NCBI GenBank assembly: GCA_022836615.1
Contig: MU405530.1
Span: 1-11,127, forward strand
From: Annulohypoxylon bovei var. microspora
Taxonomy: Eukaryota > Ascomycota > Sordariomycetes > Xylariales > Hypoxylaceae
DNA: 11,127 nucleotides
Direction of reading: 5' to 3'
The number at the start of each line of letters is the position of its first letter. Within the stretch, counting starts at the first letter, position 1. Below are positions 7,000-11,127 of this stretch, one piece after another. Below the pieces are notes generated by a model. It did not search any database, was not told the origin of the DNA, and was given only the letters and a program-made list of their open reading frames with translations. Position numbers and translations under genes: made by a program.

Positions 7000-9150
7000 T
7001 TTTTTTGTTAACGATAAATAAATTATTAATCAAGCTTAAATTTATAAACAATATAATATTATAAGAAATATTTATAATATGGTAATTTAAATGCATTAAT
7101 TAAAACTTAAGGTATTAATGGAATAAATAAATTATTTTAAAATATAAATTTAATAAATTAACTTTAACTTCTTTTAATAAATTTAAAACGTTATTACTAA
7201 GTTTACATACGATAATTAAATTAAATAAAACGCCATTAATAAACTCGGTGAAATGGTTATTTATTATTAATAAACTTTTAAAATCTTCCAAATTAATTTA
7301 AGTTAATAAAAGGAAAAATAAACTTAAATTATTTTATAAATAATAAAAAAAGAGTTTTAAATTAACATATTTTTTACTTATAAATATATTAATTTAATTT
7401 ATTTAAACGATTATATTTATCGATAAATTAATGATTTTAAAGTATACATTTAAATTATTTTCGATAAGTTTAATATTTAACTCGTTATTAATAAACTTAT
7501 AAATGTGAACTTTATATTAAAAAATATTAAAAAGTGTATTATTATAACAACGTTTTTATTATTAAATCTTTTCATTTAAAAAGATTTTATTTAATTTAAA
7601 GTATTTTTTATAAAGTATTTTAATTTGGAAACACAAATTAAAGAAATCTTAATAACCAAGGTTTTAAATAAAAATTAAATAAAACGAATGGCATAATAAA
7701 CATAAATATAATTTAATGTTATATGTGTTAAATCATTTATAATTAATACTTTATTTAACGGTTAAAAACCCTTTTATGTAATTTTAAGAGCTTTAAAATT
7801 AAATCCCAACGATTTTAATAATAATATTTTTTAATAATTAAAACCTCCCCTTGGCGGACCTTTTAAAGGATTGCTTTTTTTTTATAATAATCGAATTATT
7901 AAAAATGACGATAACGATTTTTAATTTAAATTAACCTTTAATAAAAACATATTCTTAAGGGTTTTAAATAAAATTAATTACCGAAATGTTATTTTTATTA
8001 TTATTAATTTTATATATTTTAATAAGCTTGTAATTTATGACGGTAAAAATTTATTTAAATATTAACTTTAATAAATGAAACTTAAAACGTATATAAAAAC
8101 GTATGTGGAAAACTTCTTCGAAGATTATTATTAAATTAATTAAATAGGTTTTTTATTAATAAATAAAATTTAATTATAACATTAATAAAGAAAAGCTTAA
8201 GTGAATCGGTTAAAGGTCGCGGACTTTTAAACGGCTTATACCTCAGCCTTTTAAAAACAATTTAAAAACCTTTTAAAAAAATATTATAATTCGAAAAAAA
8301 TATATGAACTTAAATATTAAAAAAACGTAACTTAATATTTAATAAAGTTATTAAATTTTAACGAAATGATTTAATAATCTGGTATTACGTTCCAAAACCA
8401 CATTATTAAAACCTTTCTTAATAAAATCACCAAATTAATTTATTTTAAATAAAGCAACTTATTTAAAAATAATAACAAGTTTTTTACCGCCATTTAAAAA
8501 ACAAGTTAAATTTATGAAAATATATTAACCAACTTAAAGATTTCGGGAAAAAAAGGGCCCACTTTAACCTAAGAACACTCGAAGTTAAACTAAGCCAACC
8601 GTAGAAAAAAAAATCGCTCCATTTTAAGTTAAAATTAATTTTTAAAAAATAACGATAAATTTAAATAAAATGGAAAACTTAAGGTTAATATTAAAAAAAT
8701 TTAAGCTTTTAATAAAGAAGTTTTAAAAGGTATTAATTAAATTAACATTAATTAACGTAAAAAAAATAAAAAACTTTATTAACGTTATAATTAAAATAAA
8801 CATTAAATTTTATTATATTTTATTAAATAAAATATTAATGGTAAGAACTTACCATTAATCTTAAAGAAAACTTCTTTTATAAAACGTTTTTATAAAAAAA
8901 ATATTATATTTAATTCGACGCTTTAAAAGAAGGTTAAAATTAATGTAACCATGTGAAAAATTATTTAACTTAAAATCTTCAAGTTATTAAACTTAAAATT
9001 AAATTTTTAAAAGGTTTTAATGTTATATTTTATTAAATTCCATAACCGGAATAAAGTGATATATTACAAGTAAATACAATTAAAAAAATAATAAAAGTCA
9101 TGATAAATTTAATTAAAAAACCACGTTTTAAGTTTATTTTAAATTAATAA
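7000..9150 (+). pseudogene. Unresolved gypsy 5' region (LTR, leader, gag)
   Basis: About 2.1 kb upstream of the gypsy protease. Stops occur in every frame. It holds three islands of higher GC (about 7848-7863, 8205-8245 and 8545-8625) where short peptides can be read, but none matches a gag motif I can name. A stretch at about 8660-8800 with KMENLRLILKKFKLLIKKF followed by a stop has the Lys/Leu-rich helical look of a capsid C-terminal region, which is suggestive only. No CCHC knuckle was found. G and C are about balanced on the + strand, unlike the copia block. No tRNA, rRNA or host gene was recognised. Confidence 0.4.
8834..8859. repeat. 12-bp perfect palindrome with AA centre
   Basis: attaatggtaag (8834-8845), then AA, then cttaccattaat (8848-8859): every base of the 12-bp arms pairs. 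The arms include the relatively G/C-rich word ggtaag, making chance less likely than for pure A/T arms. It could extrude a cruciform or be a dimeric protein-binding site. It lies in the unresolved gypsy gag zone, and no neighbouring gene suggests a role. Confidence 0.5.
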
Positions 9151-9198
9151 TTAATAATTATTATAACCTTATTTTATAATAATTAAAAACATATAATT

Positions 9199-9420
9199 AA
9201 AACACTTTTAAACTTTAAAAGCTTAATTTTATTAATATTTTTTTTTAAAGTTAAGAAATAAAAGTTACTTATTATTAAACAAAATAAAACACGACTTATA
9301 TTAACTTTCAATGTTATAAAAATTCCTTTAATAAAACATTATTATTTTAACTTTTTTATATTTTACCATTAAAAAGATTATTTTTCTTAAATTAACTTTA
9401 AATTAAATAAATTAAATAAT
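9199..9420 (+). pseudogene. Possible gypsy aspartic protease remnant
   Basis: In the same frame as the downstream RT, TLLNFKS at 9202-9222 would correspond to the LLDSGS/A active-site motif after Asp to Asn (9211-9213), Ser to Phe and Gly to Lys, all transition changes. It is followed by a KK, stop, KLLIIKQNKTR stretch and, at about 9373-9400, by KDYFS, stop, INFKLN, which resembles the HNP.IDW segment after the protease flap. Spacing between these is shorter than usual, so part may be deleted. The call depends on position and frame as much as on sequence. Confidence 0.4.
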
Positions 9421-9600
9421 AAATATAATATTATATTTCTTTAATAATAAATAAAAATTCATGAACCTTTTTTCTTTTTTTTAAATTTTAAAAAGATTTA
9501 ATTCACATTAAATTATTATTAAAAATATTATATTAATTAATTACTTTATAACTTTAACCACCTTAAAATAATCGTAACAATTAAATATAATAACCTTAAT

Positions 9601-9900
9601 AAAGCTTTGAAAAATATATTTAAGGAATTTTAAGACTTTATATACATTATAAATAAAAAAACCGGTTAACACTTTTTAAATTATTAATTATAAAACCATT
9701 TTATTAACTTTATTAAAAGAAAGTTACCCCTTTAAAAACCTTTATATGTTATAAATGAAAGGGAATTTAATACCTTGAAACCTTGGTTAAAAGAAATGTT
9801 AAATAATAAAAGAATTTATAAATTAATTTTTTCGTATAAAGTTTTTATAATGTTTATAGATAAATGTTATATGAAAGTGGGGATAAATTATTGGATATAT
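9601..9900 (+). pseudogene. Gypsy RT N-terminal segment, first copy
   Basis: Spacer and finger region preceding the RT palm. In frame: IFKEF, stop, DFIYIINKK (9616 on) matches the EY.DFLDVF motif. NHFINF (9694) matches DHAIDL with Asp to Asn. KPLYVINEREFNTLKPWLKEML (quoted in part: KPLYVINE, LKPWLKEML; about 9740-9801) matches the GPLY.LSE.EL..L..WL.EML block very well. RIYKLIFSYKVFIMFIDK (9811-9864) corresponds position by position to the KIR.S.SPAGAPILFVPK motif. INYW at 9883-9894 may be the VDYR motif, with Arg to Trp. A stop replaces the Trp before KPLY. This segment is G-rich and C-poor on the + strand, unlike the RT core that follows. Confidence 0.8.
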
Positions 9901-10071
9901 AATTTATAATTAATAAAAAAAAATTAATTAATTAAATTATTATTATAAAAATTCAAAAAATAATATTTTACGATTACATAATTAAAATTAAAAGCTTAAT
10001 TTTTTATAAATAAATTAAATTAATAATTACCATAATTTTTATATTTTAATTATTTTTTATTTAATAATAAG
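9865..10071 (+). other. About 207 nt of extra sequence inside gypsy RT
   Basis: A typical gypsy RT has roughly 12-15 residues between the APILFVPK-like and VDYR-like motifs. Here the FIDK end of the first is at 9864 and the secure VDYR-like motif (INY then stop) is at 10105-10113, about 80 codons later. The extra part can be read as a second, weaker run of RT sequence: INYW (9883), then N, stop, LIKLLL, stop, KFKK, stop (about 9916-9957), resembling the NRYPLPL..E..DR motif that is found again, more clearly, at 10138-10180. The extra length keeps the frame. It looks like a junction of two RT fragments rather than a foreign insert. Confidence 0.5.
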
Positions 10072-10815
10072 TTAAACCTTAAAAACCTTTTAAAACCAAT
10101 AATTAATTATTAAAGTTTAAATAATATAATGATTTTTATTTAATATTTTATTCCTTTTATTATTAAATTTCAAACTTAATTTTAAACCATTAAATAATTC
10201 ATTAAAATCGACTTAAAATTAAGATTCCACCTAATATAAATCAAAAAAAACAACGAATAAAAAACAACCTTTCGTTGTAAATATAACTTATTTAAATATA
10301 TAATAATGTTTTTTAAACTTATAAACACCTTTATTACCTTTTAATTTATAATAAATAACATTTTCTTTAATTTAATTAACATTGGACTTTTTGTATACCT
10401 TAATAATTTATTCATTTATAAAAATATAATTAAAGAACATAATATATTAATTAAAAAAATATTTAAATAATTTTCGAAAAATAACCTTATAATTAACCCT
10501 TAGAAATGTTTTTAAAGAATATAAAAAGTAAAATTCTTAAAATACATTATTAACGTTAACGGTATTTCTTTAACTTAAAATAAAGTTAAATGTATTAACG
10601 TTTAAAAAACATTAAAAAACCTTAAAGAATTTTAATAATTCATCGGATTTATAAACTTTTATTAACGGTTTATTTATAAGTTTTTTAAAATCATTAAACC
10701 CATCATTAATGTAAACAAAAGTAACCAATGTGATTGGAAATAAACCTAAGAAATGGAAAAAACATTTAAAGAATTAAAGTACCGGTTTATAATAACACCA
10801 ATTATAGCCCATTTT
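10054..10815 (+). pseudogene. Gypsy reverse transcriptase core remnant
   Basis: Motifs in one uninterrupted frame: LLKPIINY, stop, SLNN (10087-10125) for LRP.VDYRSLN; YFIPFI (10141) for YPLPLI; IKIDLKLRFHLI (about 10206-10240) for TKIDLR.AFHLIRI. Next, TTFRCKYNLFKYIIM covers the KTAFR.RYGLFEYLVMPFG block, with its Trp as stop. VYLNNLFIYK (10393-10422) is the YLDD box, with both catalytic Asp changed to Asn at 10402-10407. KVKFLKYIINVNGI matches the EVKFLGYIIS..GI motif. FIGFINFY, stop, RFIYKF (10639 on) matches SFLGFANFYRRFI, and ELKYRFITTPIIAHF (10771-10815) matches the ELK.RF..AP.LAHF end. The protein is inactive on catalytic residues alone. Confidence 0.92.
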
Positions 10816-11127
10816 AAATTATGAGATCCACGATAAAAAATTACTCGCGATTATAGATTCTTTCGGTAAATGGCACCAATATTTAAAAGGTATTAAACAT
10901 TAAATTAAAATTTATTTTAATTATTAAAATTTAATTTATTTCATGATAATTAAAATATTAAACCAAAGGTAAATTAAATAAGCTTAAGAATTTACAAAAT
11001 ATTAATTTATTATTAATTATAAATTAAATAAGTAAAATAAAAAAGTTAATATTTTTTTAAAATTAATATAATATTAATTTAAAAAAAAAGGAATTAAAAA
11101 CCAACTTATTAAATTAATTTTATAAAA
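10816..11127 (+). pseudogene. Gypsy RNase H remnant, N-terminally deleted, runs off edge
   Basis: Begins abruptly, one base out of frame with the RT, with NYEIHDKKLLAIIDSF (10817 on), then GKWHQYLKGIKH to 10900. This is the very well conserved NYEIHDKELLAIV.AF..WRHYLEG.KH motif; the Glu of ELLAI is Lys. NY, stop, NLIYFM follows for the DHKNLEYFM segment (Asp to Asn, His to Tyr), then ILNQR and, after stops, FIINYK (about 11005-11022) for the F.INYRPG motif. The first half of the domain, with the TDAS catalytic motif and the AFHSRKL segment, is absent: the AHF end of RT touches NYEIHD directly. Downstream codons to the edge are spacer before integrase. Confidence 0.9.

Larger units (their letters stand above)
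1130..7000 (-). mobile_element. RIP-degraded Ty1/copia LTR retrotransposon
   Basis: On the - strand the domain order from right to left is protease/pre-integrase, integrase, reverse transcriptase, RNase H, which is the copia (Pseudoviridae-type) order. Readable coding sequence runs from about 5390 down to 1940. Gag must lie above 5390 but is unreadable. The outer limits given here come from base composition: C strongly exceeds G on the + strand from about 1130 to about 6960-7080 and not outside. No LTR pair or target-site duplication could be demonstrated, so the ends are estimates. The element is dead: many nonsense codons, a large apparent integrase deletion and at least two frame changes between domains. 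The RT/RNase H motifs resemble copia elements common in filamentous ascomycetes. Confidence 0.75.
7000..11127 (+). mobile_element. RIP-degraded Ty3/gypsy retrotransposon, right-truncated
   Basis: On the + strand the order protease, reverse transcriptase, RNase H, running off the right edge, is the start of a gypsy (Metaviridae-type) pol; integrase would follow outside the window. The motifs are those of fungal gypsy elements. The left limit is only the point where base composition changes next to the copia block; no 5' LTR, primer-binding site or gag could be proven. The readable frame is the same (position 1 modulo 3) from about 9205 to 10815, then shifts by one base at a deletion. Probable duplication of the RT N-terminus (9694-10125) suggests it may be a mosaic of two gypsy copies. 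Confidence 0.75.

Noticed and set aside
8195..8245. tRNA-like stretch (gcggacttttaaacggc resembles an anticodon arm)
   Set aside because: The presumed anticodon stem has two mismatches in five pairs, and no D-stem, T-loop or acceptor stem can be drawn.
8561..8612. 5S rRNA-like stretch (contains gaacactcgaagttaaac)
   Set aside because: It resembles the GAAC..GGAAGTTAAGC core of some 5S rRNAs, but the rest of the molecule, its outer stems and the loop spacing are not there, and typical filamentous ascomycete 5S differs at this core.
10250..10278. 8-bp inverted repeat acaacgaa/ttcgttgt
   Set aside because: It lies within clearly coding RT sequence (the E, stop, KTTF block) and is explained by the codons there.
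1..11127. Mitochondrial, plastid-like or bacterial AT-rich genome
   Set aside because: There are no tRNAs, rRNAs, respiratory genes or compact coding layout; the content is LTR retrotransposons with RIP-type mutation, which points to fungal nuclear repeats.

Overview
The window is an extremely AT-rich block (roughly 12-16% GC by eye). It contains no intact gene. It holds the wreckage of at least two LTR retrotransposons in opposite orientation. Their proteins can still be read, but they are riddled with stop codons at positions where the families conserve Trp, Gln or Arg, and with substitutions of the types Asp to Asn, Glu to Lys, Gly to Lys, Pro to Leu, Ser to Leu/Phe, Thr to Ile and Ala to Val. 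All of these are C-to-T or G-to-A changes, mostly in CpA/TpG contexts. That is the signature of repeat-induced point mutation (RIP), so the likely source is a gene-poor, heterochromatic AT block of a filamentous ascomycete (Pezizomycotina). The assignment rests on the mutation pattern and on the fungal look of the element proteins, not on a host gene.

Layout. 1 to about 1130: AT-rich flank, slightly G-biased on the + strand, with one degenerate 72-bp-period repeat and no recognisable gene. About 1130 to 7000: a Ty1/copia element on the - strand. Reading right to left, there is an unresolved gag zone, a protease/pre-integrase stretch (5117-5390), a shortened integrase (about 4640-5100 plus a post-integrase motif near 4490-4570), a linker with an 11-codon tandem repeat (4021-4101), reverse transcriptase (about 2480-3460) and RNase H (about 1940-2480), then a candidate polypurine tract and LTR. 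About 7000 to the right edge: Ty3/gypsy sequence on the + strand. It has an unresolved gag zone, a weak protease, reverse transcriptase (9601-10815) and RNase H (10817 to the edge). Its integrase and 3' LTR would lie beyond the window.

The most interesting points are structural. The copia pol stays in one reading frame for about 1.4 kb despite heavy mutation. The copia integrase appears to have lost its N-terminal half. The gypsy RT seems to carry its N-terminal lobe twice, with about 207 extra nt kept in frame. The gypsy RNase H has lost about 60 codons at a sharply defined junction. C exceeds G on the + strand almost exactly over the copia element, suggesting strand-biased mutation and giving an independent estimate of its borders. 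I found no new defence, biosynthetic or regulatory system here.
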